Part shown: piece by piece, positions 11,150 to 21,795 of the stretch
Layout: every line of letters begins with the position of its first letter
How positions within the stretch are numbered: position 1 is the first letter of the stretch
From: Bombyx mori
Taxonomy: Eukaryota > Arthropoda > Insecta > Lepidoptera > Bombycidae
Direction: 5' to 3'
Assembly: GCF_030269925.1 (NCBI RefSeq)
Contig: NC_085117.1
Location: forward strand, 6,386,731 to 6,450,730
DNA length: 64,000 bases
Position numbers and translations under genes: made by a program
The notes under the pieces: generated by a model
What the model was told of the DNA's origin: nothing
Databases searched by the model: none
What the model saw: the letters and a program-made list of their open reading frames with translations, nothing else

Positions 11150-12298
11150 ACGGTAACCTACGGGGTTACGAGTTCCCCTTATCTGGCAATACGTACTCTG
11201 CATCAATTAGCCTCTGACTACGAAAAAGAGTGGCCCTTAGCTGCTGCTAGTCTTCGTCATGATACTTTCATGCCTGACATCACCGTTGGTGCTACATCTA
11301 TTGAAACAGTACTGAGACATAAAGAAGAGTTAATACAAATGTTAGCGCGTGCTAAGTTCGAATTACGTAAATGGAGTAGCAACTCACCCGAATTTCTCAC
11401 TCATATACCAACGGAACATTGTCAAGTTCCAAAAATATTTTGTGATGAAAAACAAAAACAAAGTATCAAGATTCTTGGAGTCCAATGGGATCCAGCTGAT
11501 GATAACTTCACTTATGCTTTATCAGAACTCGCTCCAGGGAATACAAAACGTGCTATTCTATCAAACGTCGCCAGAATTTATGATCCACTCGGATGGTTGG
11601 CTCCAATGGTTCTAATAGCTAAGCTTACCTTACAAGAACTATGGCGTCTTCAGCTTGACTGGGATGAACCTGCACCGTCAGATATGTTATCTCAGTGGCA
11701 TCTATTTACATCCGAGTTTAACTATCTGAAGGATATTAAAATTCCTCGACTAATTGTACCTCTTCATTCAAAATCATACGAACTTGCAGGTTTTTGTGAT
11801 GGATCTACCAAGGCTTATGGTTGTTCTGTGTACTTACGTATCACTACCGACACTGAAATTACATCTCACTTGCTTATTGCAAAATCTAAAGTAGCTCCAT
11901 TAAAAGTTCTTACTGTCAACCATTTGGAGCTATTTAGTGCTGTATTGCTAGCAAAAATATTGAAGCATATTAGTAATTTACTAAATGAAAGTCAAACCTC
12001 AAACATAACAATTTCAAAGTTATGGGCATTCACTGATAGCTCGACTGTACTATCATGGCTGCAAACAGCACCTCATCGTCTTAAAACTTTCGTTGCACAC
12101 CGTGTCGTGAAGCTGTTAGATAATTTGTCTGTCGAAAATTGGTATCATGTGCCAACGTATGATAATCCAGCAGATTACTGCAGTCGTGGTCTTACCTGCT
12201 CTCAGCTTGTGGCTTGTTCCACTTGGTGGACAGGATCCAAATGGATAGTCTCGAATTCGATTCTACATGGCCGGTGTCTGAAAAATTACCTTATCTAA
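11150..12298 (+). pseudogene. BEL/Pao RT C-terminus and RNase H
   Basis: The frame around 11220-12298 (first Met 11270) begins with the RT segment where the YVDD catalytic motif is expected but reads F-M-P-D (11267-11278), so the first catalytic Asp is lost. It continues with 'ARIYDPLGWLAPMVLIAK', a BEL/Pao hallmark, then an RNase H-like domain with all four acidic residues in place: D177 in CDGS, E220 in NHLE, D256 in TDSS and D302 in NPADY (counting from the Met at 11270). Confidence 0.85.
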
Positions 12299-12894
12299 AG
12301 GAATTAGCCGAAGTAAAATCCAGCTTCTTGTGCCATGTTCTTTTGGAATCTTCTAACAATAGTATTCTAACTCAGTTAATTGAGAAGTACTCTTCATTGT
12401 TGAGGCTACAACGCATCTTTGCCTGGTGTCAACGTTTTATTGCAAACGCAACTCGTCCGCCAGAAAAACGTATCAAATCTTTTTTAACTTTTACAGGACT
12501 AGAAGACTCTCTCTTTACCATTGTAAAACACGTTCAATCTCTTACATTCGCTAGCGAAATTAGTGCAATTAAATGTGGAAAATCTTGTTCTCGCACTATA
12601 ATAAAGTTAGCGCCAATTCTCGATCAACGGGGTCTGTTACGAGTGGGGGGACGATTAAAAAATGGAAACTTGCCACAATCAGCTATAAATCCGTTATTGT
12701 TGCCAAAAACCTCCCATCTTTCTGTGATCATTATTGACTATTACCATCGTTTATTTCTACACTGTGGACCTCGTGCGTTACAATCTTTAATTCAAAGAAA
12801 ATTTTGGATCCTAGGTATTCGTAATCTTATTAGATCGCGGCTTTCAAAATGCGTCACCTGTTTCAAAGTAAAAAAAAAAACAATTCATATATGA
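12214..12894 (+). pseudogene. BEL/Pao integrase zinc-binding N-terminus
   Basis: 226 codons ending in a His-His-Cys-Cys zinc-binding arrangement ('YYHRLFLHCGPRALQSLI' then 'CVTCFKVKKK'), the H2C2 domain of retroelement integrases. The DDE catalytic core that should follow is absent. Sequence identity to the element ends in an A-run at 12871-12880, a few bases before the Bm1 copy at 12903. Confidence 0.8.
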
Positions 12895-12902
12895 GTTTAA
12901 AG

Positions 12903-13147
12903 TTTTTTATTTATTGCTTAGATGGATGGACGAGCTCACAGCCCACCGGATGTTAAGTGGTTACTGAAGCCCATAGACATCTACAACGTAAATGCGTCAC
13001 CCACCTCGAGATATAAGTTTTAAAGTCTCAGTATAGTTACGACGGCTACCCCACCCTTCGAACCGAAACGCATTACTGCTTCACGACGGAAATAGGCGGG
13101 GTGGTGGTACCTACCCGTGCGGACTCCCAAGAGGTCCTACCACCAGT
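12903..13147 (-). mobile_element. Bm1 SINE body, minus
   Basis: From 'ttatttattgcttagatgga' to 'ctaccaccagta', the complement of the Bm1 3' body; the tRNA-like head is missing. It sits at the broken end of the BEL/Pao integrase. Confidence 0.9.
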
Positions 13148-14282
13148 ATGTATCAATAGTCTCACTACAATATATAAAAGAACCATGAGGTATTTTGAAC
13201 TTCTTACTAGAACCAGTTTCAGTTTTGCAGTATTCCTGTATTAGAACCTTCCAGAACCAGTATCCAAAGTGACACTACTAATCGATCTAATCTAAGATTC
13301 GATCTAAAAAGGAAGGAGATGATTGTAGACACGCAACAGAAGGATTGTGCCTGGGGAAGAAATACCTAATGTTTCGCGTTACTCTCATATGAAGGACTCA
13401 ACATGCGTTTTCCATTTACAAAAGCTAAGAGATTTATCTCTCGACATGGATTTGATTGAATTAAATACGCTTTTTCGTGAGTCTATGTAGCCCGTATAAA
13501 CATAATACTCTTTCCGCCCTACCAACCAACCGAATGTCAATATAAAATATGATAGATATTTTTCAAGGATTATTCTCCCTTCGCGTTTGGAGGGTTAGTC
13601 GGAATCATCTTGGTTTCAGTGGGAATTAAACCATTTAGAGTTAAGTATTTCACTGTTTTATTAGGCGCAGAAAGATAATGTTTCTTTTGTGTGTGTAGGT
13701 TGTGATGATTTAGTTGCAATTTTAACTTTTATTGTGTTGTTTTGGTTTTCGTTTGACGAAGGACTTATCATGACGTTGAGGTAATATCGTGTCATCTAGA
13801 GATGCATGGTACTTGGCTTCAATAATCCGTGAAAGCTTATTGCAAAAAAAATTACGACCCAATACTTTTTTGTTCAAATTGTTGTATTTGCGGAATACAT
13901 CGCCACACTATGAACAATTATTATTTCACGAATAAAACCGTTGCGATGGAACTATTTTTATTTTTACTCCGTAAACGAAGTGCGGGCTTCTGATTCCTGT
14001 GGACAATACAAAGTAATTTGTTTTGAAATCATATTTTAATGAAGGCGCGCAGCGAATAACAGCGTGACTTGGCGATTTTTGACCACCCGGCCAGACAACG
14101 GACTGACGGTTCTAGATCGTCATCACTATGTTTCTATGTTTTTCTAATATATTAGGGGTTAAATTATGAAATTTCCGATTTGTACTGAAAAATTGAAATT
14201 CGTTTTTTTTCATTTAACATAATATATTTATTTAATCAAAATATCTGCTATTATTATCTATACATTGCTGCCGTCAAATAGG
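13148..14282. other. No recognisable feature
   Basis: AT-rich. No open frame of note and no repeat ends that I could match in the window. Confidence 0.45.
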
Positions 14283-14580
14283 AAGGTCATTTATGCCTGT
14301 GATCTAGATTCCAGAAACTGTGTAAAAGTATTTTGTACTGCCTACCGGGAAACAACTTTTTATCACGTAGAAAATTGTCTAAATCACGAAAAAAATGATA
14401 GTCGGTCGGTTGGAGCAAGGTCTAGCGAATAGGGAAGGTGACGAATGATTTCTAATTGCAGTTCCTATAGAGTTAAAACGGTTTCTCGTGCGGTATGAGG
14501 TCTCGCGTTATCATAGAGCATAATGGGCTTTAAAAAATTCTGGTTTAATTTTTATTACAATATGCTACTGCTTCACGTGA
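14283..14580 (-). pseudogene. Mariner-type transposase C-terminal relic
   Basis: On the minus strand the text reads 'IMLYDNARPHTARETVLTL', stop, 'ELQLEIIRHLPYSLDLAPTD', then 'TQFLESRS'. This is the second half of the mariner catalytic domain: the second catalytic Asp is the D of DNARPH (codons 14495-14512) and 'PYS.DLAPTD' is the signature that follows. At least five in-frame stops are present. The N-terminal DNA-binding part and terminal repeats were not found. Confidence 0.8.
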
Positions 14581-14844
14581 AAGTCCTCTGGGATAATTGC
14601 AAGAATATTAGAAAACACGGGGTGTGGATGTCATTGAGAACGTGTATTAACAATATAATTCATTTCTATCGGAACATGCGTTTGACCGTTCATTGAATGT
14701 AATTTCTGTGTGGTCTAATTTAGAAGCTTCAGTGATCACTGTTTGTTGTTGTGCCGTTGTACAATCGTGCGAAGAAGTAGAATACTCATGCATCATATCA
14801 ATCGCTACCTCGTTTTCCAAGTGGTTAATGATCTCCACTAGATT
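14581..14844. other. No clear feature
   Basis: Upstream (minus sense) of the mariner relic. A 135-codon minus frame (14647-15054) overlaps it but matches nothing that I recognise as transposase. Confidence 0.3.
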
Positions 14845-14975
14845 AGCACCATGTCTTGGGGTCCGGATTCGATTCTCGGTAGGAAATTGTATTACTGTGT
14901 AAAATATTTGGGTCTTCGGAGTCTGGATGTTTATGCTCTTGTCTTGTATGGGTTTCTGGCACATCATACAGGAGA
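14845..14975 (+). mobile_element. tRNA-derived SINE relic (non-Bm1)
   Basis: 'ccggattcgattctcggtag' resembles a pol III B box. It is followed by 'ggtcttcggagtctggatg' and 'tttatgctcttgtct', the layout of the lepidopteran SINE-like repeats with a '...gtctgggtgtttat...' body. A clearer relative lies at 54700-54945. Confidence 0.45.
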
Positions 14976-15990
14976 CATATGCCAAGTCTTCGAATATCCA
15001 ACGTTTTATTTTAATCAAGACGATAATTTTAACATAACGAACCCGCCAATGCATTGTCGTATTTGTTATAGCAGGTATGTATGTACATCCGATGTTGGCT
15101 CGATCATGTCATTTACCATGATAAAACTAAATTAATGTATTAATCCGTTAAAATTAATGCAAATCCTTTAAACCATTTCTGCTCGAACCAGCAACAAACA
15201 CCCAAACAAACAAACTTTCACTTCATCACCATCGTCCTTATTAAAATTATCAAAATTATCGTTTGGGCTTTCTTCGTAATCGCAGGGTAGGGTCTAGCTC
15301 CAACAGCATCCTGGCCATGGTGTTCTCGAGATTAGAGGGAGCTTTTTTCAATCATTGTAGAAAGGTCCATCAATTGCTCGAAATGGTAAACTATTCTAAT
15401 TGTGTTATACCAACATATTTTTAAGAAGTCACTGTTACTAACATTACATAATATGGATTAATAATTAAATCTAAAATAAATAAATTTAATAATAATAATT
15501 ATTATTATTATTCTAGTTTTTATGAAAAAATGTCTACGCTTATTATTTGCACCGCAGCCAATGATTTGACGCATTAAGATCGCAATTAAAATGAAACAAT
15601 GAGAAGTTAATTGCGCTGTTTCGTATGACCGGAGGGATCGTTACGACTTCACGCCTTCTCAGAAAAGGGCAAACATAAAATAGTTATTAAAGATTTCCCT
15701 TACCATTAAACTTTGCGAGGAATTTGCTAAGATGATTTAATAAAATTATGAATCCTAAAACAGCCTCCGGACCAATCTCTTTAGGACAAATCTCTTTAGT
15801 TAAAGAGTTAAAGTTAGTAAAAGACGCGATATTTAACCTTAAAGTAGTCTTAATTATGACTCGTGTAAACCGCAGAAAGTACTCAATTTTAAATGTAAGA
15901 AATATATAAATATACGCATTTAACGGGGTTTGATGAGATTACTTTTGAGATATTAAGTATGTCCTACCCCTTTGAGGAGTATCTAAATAA
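14976..15990. other. No recognisable feature
   Basis: AT-rich, with an (AAT)n/(ATT)n palindromic run at about 15487-15512. Confidence 0.45.
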
Positions 15991-16208
15991 GGGTGGTAAG
16001 ACCTCTTGTGAGTCCGCACGGGTTGGTGGTAGGGTAGGCACCACCACCCTGCCTATTTCTACCGTGAAGCAGTAATGCATATACTGAGACCTTAGAACTT
16101 ACCTCAAGGTGGGTGGCGCATTTACGTTGTGGATGTCTATGGGCTCCAGTAACCACTTAACACCAAGTGGACTGTGAGCTGGTCCACCCATCTAAGCAAT
16201 AAAAAAAT
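15991..16208 (+). mobile_element. Bm1 SINE body
   Basis: 'ggtggtaagacctcttgtga' to 'cccatctaagcaataaaaaa'. Head missing. Contains a small rearrangement at 16021-16045 ('ggttggtggtagggtaggca'). Confidence 0.9.
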
Positions 16209-16449
16209 ATTATATTAATTTACTAATATGGATTTATCACTTTGTACCGACCAGAGATAGTGCAATACAGCCTGGATAAGTATAATACAATAAGCTAAAG
16301 TAACTCACTCACACATACAATGTTAGTTCGTGATATTCCTTAACAAAAGAAATTATAAGAGTAACCCTCTCGATTCTCCGCTAACACAATAATATAAAGC
16401 TGGGGTTTCATTACAGCGGAGAGAGAGAAAAAATACATAGTTAAGTTAA

Positions 16450-16868
16450 CTAGAGGTCCCGCAGTAGTCGAAATTCGAATATAATTAATTGGAATTTTAA
16501 GTTTTTACACTATTATGATTGTATTTTATACTTATATAATCACAATTTTCGCCAAGACTACACTATAAAAATATTAACAAAGACAAACAATATTTAATAT
16601 ATTCTCAATTTGACAACAGACGCCAAGAACAAAAGTTTGACAATAAATAGTATGCATGCGTGTGTGCGTCAAATACATGGTATGTAGTGTGTGTAATGTT
16701 TTCTTTATTGATTTAATATTTCTTTTATGCATTATTTTAAAAAAAATATTAGCATTGTGCACCTCTTCTCTATATTCTCTATAAGTGTGGAAAATTTCAT
16801 ACTCCTCCGTCCGCGCAATTTTCGTAAAAAGGGATACAAAGTTTTTGCTTCACGTATTAATATATAGA
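16450..16868 (-). mobile_element. Non-autonomous Helitron, copy 1
   Basis: On the minus strand it starts TCTATATATTAATACGTGAA after a host A and ends CTAG before a host T. A near-palindrome ('cgaatttcgactactgcgg') precedes the end, as expected for a Helitron terminator hairpin. Copies 2 and 3 of the family are at 46592-47047 and 62591-63029. It encodes nothing. Confidence 0.8.
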
Positions 16869-17063
16869 TAAACACGAAAGATCATACATTAAAGTCATCT
16901 TGTAAATCGCCCTGTCTGGATCTATCAAATATTAATTAATTAAGGCCTTTTTAAATTAATTTCGAAAACTCGATATAAAAGTTATAATATTTATGTACTT
17001 GCCTGCCTAAGACACGAGTATCGGGCTCACGGGCTCTTCATGTTGCAAATTGCAAATTGCTAC

Positions 17064-17237
17064 CATCTACAACATAAATGTCGCCACCCATGCTTAGACA
17101 TGAGTTCTAAGGTCTCACTTTTAACAGTGCAACGGCTGCTTCACCCTTCAAACCGAAACGCATTACTGCTTCACGGCAGAAATGGCAGGATGGTGGTACC
17201 TACCCGTGCGGACTCTCAAGAGACCCTACCACCAGTA
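17064..17237 (-). mobile_element. Bm1 SINE body, minus, degenerate
   Basis: 'ctacaacataaatgtcgcca' to 'ctaccaccagta'. Its left part is truncated and mutated. Confidence 0.75.
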
Positions 17238-17246
17238 TTTTGTAAC

Positions 17247-17495
17247 CTATACTAATATATAAATCTACAGCGATTTTTACGGATGTTCCGTTATAACTAC
17301 TAAACCATACATCCGATTGACTTGAAACTTGGTATCCATGTAGAAAATACATGTATTTAATGGATAGGCTAATATTAATATGAGCGTTGGACTCCCTACA
17401 CCAGTTGCGGGGGCGTTAATGATGAGAATCTTTGTGGGGGTGAGAAATAATAATGTTAATTATAATTGCCCGGCGAAGCGAACGGGTACAGCTAG
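17247..17495 (+). mobile_element. Helitron-like non-autonomous element
   Basis: Same family as 3879-4099, opposite orientation: starts CTATACTAATATATAAATC, ends 'gaacgggtacagctag' before a host T. Abuts the 5' end of the Bm1 fragment at 17064-17237. Confidence 0.65.
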
Positions 17496-18476
17496 TTGTT
17501 TATAAATGTCAACTTGGAGACGCTTCCTCGCTCGCTCAGCTCATCACGAACATATAAATGTTAGTATCCACGACACACAGCGGCTTCTCAGGTAACATTA
17601 TCCTAACATAAATACGTCGAGGGGTAGGCAGAATTAGTACACTGCCGCTTTTATTTACATGTGAGGTAACGCGATCGGGACATAAACGTAATGTTTTTAT
17701 TTTTTTAAAGTTTTATGTTGGTAACAAGTAAGCTAATGGGTAAGCGTTTTTAAGTGTAGGTTTCGATGTTGTTTCCTGTTTGGGCACGAAACGTAACATA
17801 TTCATGTTGCCGAGAAATGATTACTGATTTTTTATTAAAGCCAAAGATTTTTGTTAATACTGGTGGAGCTTTTAGGTCGATGTTAAGACTACAGAGTTAT
17901 GATTACTGTTCATAAAGTTAGCGCAATGAAAGTGAATTTTTTTTTTTTATATCAAAAACTACTTGCCTGCACGGGCAGTGTTTTAATAAACAAAAACTTC
18001 AAGAAAGAAAGTCGAATCTTATCTTCAATAATTCGATTTGAATTTATCTCTCGATTCAGACAAAGATTTTCTGTGTTTGTTTCACCAAAATTTATGACAT
18101 GAAAATAGGAAAATGCCTACAATGCAGACACCGCCAATGACACTCAATTCCAAAAAACGAATAACAAGTAAGCCCAGAGCTTTCTATTTACGACGTAAGC
18201 TCGACTTGAAGACGTTTATAGCTTTTTACGTTTTCAATTTGACTCCGAAGCCGACCTGTTTGCCGACTGATTTATCTGTTATTGAATAACCTTTATAGAA
18301 ATGATGTATGTCGGAGGGTGAATTGGACGATTGAGTTGTTGGCTGTTTTTATGTTCGCAGATAACCTTTATGCTCGTGGCTTATCTGGCACTAAGGGGTC
18401 ATAAAATCACCACGTAAATGCAACTCTTGAGATACGCAACTCAAGCTAACATGAAGTCCTGTTTCAAACGAGTTTT
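17496..18476. other. No recognisable feature
   Basis: No feature supported. The 67-codon + frame at 17899-18102 has no motif. Confidence 0.45.
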
Positions 18477-18575
18477 GGCAGGCAGCGTCTTGGCTGGCAT
18501 TGCTGATGTCTATTAGCTACAGTTACCACTCACCATCAGTTGGGCCGTATGCCCGTTTGCATACAATGTCGAAAA
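18477..18575 (+). mobile_element. LINE-A 3' tail, degenerate
   Basis: 'ggcaggcagcgtcttggctg', then 'ttaccactcaccatcag' and 'gggccgtatgcccg' follow the order of the LINE-A 3' end (43830-43925). No A-tail remains. Confidence 0.6.
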
Positions 18576-18828
18576 AGATCTCAATTAAATTGTTTTCGGG
18601 AGCAAAGATTCCTTTTAAATGTATATAATAAATATGTATTTATTCACTGGGCAATGGCATTAGTAGCGGAGAGACGTGCAGTCTGGCTAAGTTCTGTAGA
18701 GCCGCGCATTACCAGCGGTTACTGTCGACACCGCTCCCCGGGGCTCCACACAATCAAACCGCTACGGATGGGTTAGGCTCCTGCTAAACACTCAACTAAC
18801 AAATATTTAAATAGTTGTAGATATACGA

Positions 18829-19185
18829 CAAAGGGAATATCTTCCACCGAGCGGGTGATATTGCTGGGTAGAGACGGTCCGAATGTTTTCTTTTTTTTCC
18901 TACCTATTCTAGTAACACGAACCCTAGTAAGAGCCATGCTTCGCAGAATCTACCACCGGGATCGGAAACGCAACCCACTGAGAAGACCCGGCGAGAAACT
19001 CAGTGGGCTGTGTCTGTGGGTTAATTTACTCGTGGAGACCTTCAGCCCTTCGTCGCAAGCGACGGGTTCGACGAGATCCGAAATGACTGTTGTTGTTCGG
19101 AACTTGTATATATGCAACTTATCTTTTAAATGTCGTAAGCGAGATTCAGGCATCTGTCAAATATCTTGCGTTGTATGATGGATAC
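18829..19185. repeat. Dispersed repeat interrupted by a LINE-B insertion
   Basis: The outer parts (18829-18888 and about 19083-19185) match the uninterrupted copy at 30726-30880 ('gggaatatcttccaccgagc' ... 'gaacttgtatatatgcaa'). The inner 190 bp are LINE-B. The parent family of the outer repeat is unknown. It contains a hairpin-prone 'ccgagcg...tgctcgg' in the intact copy. Confidence 0.75.
18889..19078 (-). mobile_element. LINE-B 3' fragment nested in another repeat
   Basis: Starts with a T-rich run, then on the + strand 'cgcagaatctaccaccggga' and 'ccactgagaag', ending 'gcgacgggttcgacgag'. Flanked by 'gtccgaatg' on the left and 'atccgaaatg' on the right, an imperfect target-site duplication that appears once at the empty site near 30780. 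Confidence 0.8.
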
Positions 19186-20309
19186 CGGCCACTTTTTTTT
19201 TGGTTATTGGTGATGAGCTTTCGGTTGTCTAGTGTCAGCCTAAAAGATACCATCTCATCTCGTGGGTGTTGTAAGAGGCTCTCTGAATATGATGCCGCCA
19301 TATTACGATCATCAACTTTTATTTATTGGTAACTACACGTGCGGACTCACAATACTGTAATGCGTAGAATGCGGTCTGATTTGAAAGATGGTACATTATA
19401 CAATACAATTGAAAGTGGGTCTTTAAGGTGAATCGTACACGAAATCTCAATTATATCTTATGGCGGCAACTGAAAAGATTTGACATTAGACAACACGGTG
19501 ACAAACTATATTGTCGCTTTGTATACGACCCGCACTTTACCTGTTCGCAGCATGTCGCAGGGATAATTAACAATCTCAAGAGCCTCTAATAGTGCTAATG
19601 TGTACTTAGAGTAATTGCAATATGGGGAATGCAACGTTGGTGTCTAAAGATTTCAGCTTTTGCATATTTTTTCTTGCTCGAGCTGAAAATGTGGGGTAGC
19701 TTGAAATGATCAGGTTTGTTCGTAGACGCACAGGACATAATTATGGAACCAGAGGATCCTCGCAAGGAGGAGGAGAAGGTCAATAATCCTCAATGCTGAG
19801 GTGGGGTGGGGTCCCGCGTCCTTCCACGGCGGTGCTTTTGGAAGAGATTTAGTTCTTCGAGGTCGCTGATGCCTTGGGTTTGGCAAATTAACCACCGCCC
19901 TACATTCGGCGTTGACTGTTTTATAGTGGAAAGGCCAAACTTCAGCTCTTCAGCTTTTAAATGTGACATTACAATTAATCCTTTAAGTCTTTCCGTTTGT
20001 GAATAATAAAGCTACAATACCGTTACAAAGTTAAGCCTCCGGCGGCCGGAAGTGCAACCGATCGCAATATCCGGCCGTCGCTCACAGCGCCCTCTGTGCA
20101 TTAAATCGTTATTAGCGCGGAAATTATAGTTAGAAAACTTTTGAATATGTTGTAACTATTTATAAAATAGCACGATAGTATACTCGTATATAATAATATA
20201 TTTTAACTTAAGCAGAACTATTCAACTGTGACGTGAATATCGAGACATTATCGTCACGAAGTGAGTCTTATTGATATGGTAATACGACTGCTTTATATTT
20301 GAGTGCATA
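19186..20309. other. Mostly unassigned; one LINE-tail-like stretch
   Basis: At about 19212-19278 'cggttgtctagtgtcagcct' and 'accatctcatctcgtgggtg' resemble a LINE 3' region common in Lepidoptera (from memory, low confidence). The rest, including overlapping frames near 19595-20006, is unassigned. Confidence 0.35.
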
Positions 20310-20465
20310 GTGCGAGTTTTTTTATCGTTCTCGATAGCGTAAAAGTTAACTCAAATTTGTATGGAGTTCGAGGGTTTACCTATATTTGCCGCTAGGGGCG
20401 CTGGTCTAACTCCATACAATTTGGGTTTACTTTTACGCTATCGAGAACGTTAAAAAAACTCGCAC
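20310..20465. mobile_element. Fold-back MITE with TA duplication (mariner/Tc1 type)
   Basis: 156 bp. The first about 59 bases (GTGCGAGTTTTTTTATCGTT...) are inverted at the end with four or five differences, leaving a loop of about 40 bases containing 'gccgctaggggcgctgg'. It is bracketed by TA at 20308-20309 and 20466-20467. A non-autonomous element. Confidence 0.85.
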
Positions 20466-20754
20466 TAAGCATATTGAACACACGAAAAATTCTTTGCAAA
20501 AATATGTAAGATTGTGGCGTGCATCGGTACGGAATTTTTCTGCCCCCAGCCACACGAAAATTAGGGCGAAATTAGGAGCAAGGGGCCAAAACCAATTTCA
20601 AAGGGAGTCGTTAAACGAGGAAAGGATGTAGCTACTGCGGATGAATTAAGAGAATTTAGTAATAGTAGGTAGTTTGATCGTCGCGTGCTATGCGTAGGAT
20701 TCTCTGATTCTTATGTAAAATATTGAAGCATAATACAGTCTTACTTGAAAAGAC
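20466..20754. other. No recognisable feature
   Basis: Nothing supported between the MITE and the next Bm1. Confidence 0.35.
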
Positions 20755-21022
20755 GCGCAAAATTATAGTTTGCGCAATTACTGGTGGTAGGACCCCTTGT
20801 GAGTCCGTACGGGTAGGTACCACCACCCTGCTTATTTTTGCCGTGAAGCAGTAATGCGTTTCGATTTGAAGGGTGGGGCAGCCGTTGTAACCATATTGAG
20901 AACTTAGAACTTATATCCCAAGGTGGATGGCGCATTTACGTTGTAGATGTCTATGGGCTCCGGTAGCCACACCAGGTGAGCTGTGAGCTCGTCCACCCAT
21001 CTATGCAATGAATAAATAAAAT
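20755..21022 (+). mobile_element. Bm1 SINE, head missing
   Basis: Starts in the 'cgcaaaattatagtttgcg' mid-segment and runs to 'ccatctatgcaatgaataaa'. The 3' tail is (AATA)n rather than a pure A-run. Confidence 0.9.
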
Positions 21023-21330
21023 ATACTCTGTGTTGAATAGCACTTCCGAATGCGCTGATTCACGTCACGTTCGTAATGCGATTTATACAAAATCGTATTG
21101 AAAACTGAATGTCTAGACGCGTTTCATGAGGCTGGAACACGACTCGTTCCCGGTCACGTTCAGCTAATGCACTCCGCCAATACTCGGAGGGAGACCGTAT
21201 TTATTGATATTGTGACTTCGAGACAAGCCGCGTTACGAATGCTACGTTGTAAATAGGCACGGAGAAAATTGTTATTCGAGAGACGAGCTCACTGCCAATC
21301 GGTGTTGAACCTCAACGTGAATTTACGTTC
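21023..21330. other. No recognisable feature
   Basis: Unassigned sequence leading into the duplicated LINE/Bm1 chimera. Confidence 0.35.
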
Positions 21331-21795
21331 TTATGTAGATCAGGAAAGGACCCACGTGATGGAAGCCAGCGGCTCGGCTCTGCCCCTCGCAATGCTGTCG
21401 TCCATGAGCGACGGTAACCACTCACCATCGTCTTGTGAGTCCGCACGGGTAGGTACCACCACCCTGTCTATGAATACCTCCTTATGTAGATTAGGAAAGG
21501 ACCCACGTGATGGAAGGCAGCGGCTTGGCTCTGCCCCTGGCAATGCTGACGTCCATGAGCAACGGTAACCACTCACCACCGTCTTGTGAGTCCGCACGGG
21601 TAGGTACCACCACCCTGCCTATTTCTGCCGTGAAGCAGCAATGCGTTTCGTGTTGAAGAGCGGGGCAGCCGTGGGACTGTAGTGAGACTTTAGAACTCAT
21701 ATCTCAAGTTGTGTGGCAGCATTTACGTTGTAGATGTCTATGTGCTCCGGTAAACACTTCACACCAGTGGGTGGGTGGGTTTCTAAGCAATGAAA
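21331..21795 (+). mobile_element. Tandemly duplicated LINE-A / Bm1 chimera
   Basis: A unit joining a LINE-A 3' piece ('gcggcttggctctgcccct' to 'ggtaaccactcacca') directly to the Bm1 body ('cttgtgagtccgcacgggta') occurs twice, at 21331-21471 and 21482-21622 (offset 151). The second copy continues through the rest of Bm1 to a tail near 21795. Both copies share the same fusion point, so the fusion came first and the duplication second. Confidence 0.85.

Larger units (their letters stand above)
7804..12895 (+). mobile_element. Decayed BEL/Pao LTR retrotransposon
   Basis: Domain order gag - CCHC knuckles - aspartic protease - reverse transcriptase - RNase H (with the 'YDPLGWLAP' segment typical of this superfamily) - integrase zinc-binding domain. 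This is BEL/Pao order and content. The single pol frame is split over at least five frame changes, with stops near 11140. The integrase core (DDE) and the 3' LTR are missing, and a minus-strand Bm1 begins just after the break. Non-autonomous and dead. The individual parts are listed separately. Confidence 0.85.

Noticed and set aside
14647..15054. 135-codon minus frame as mariner N-terminus
   Set aside because: It lies upstream of the mariner relic in the right direction, but nothing in it resembles the DNA-binding part. Its right part is antisense to a SINE-like B box region.
21331..21622. CRISPR-like array
   Set aside because: The repeats are two long units made of retroelement sequence in a eukaryotic genome; no short regularly spaced repeats.
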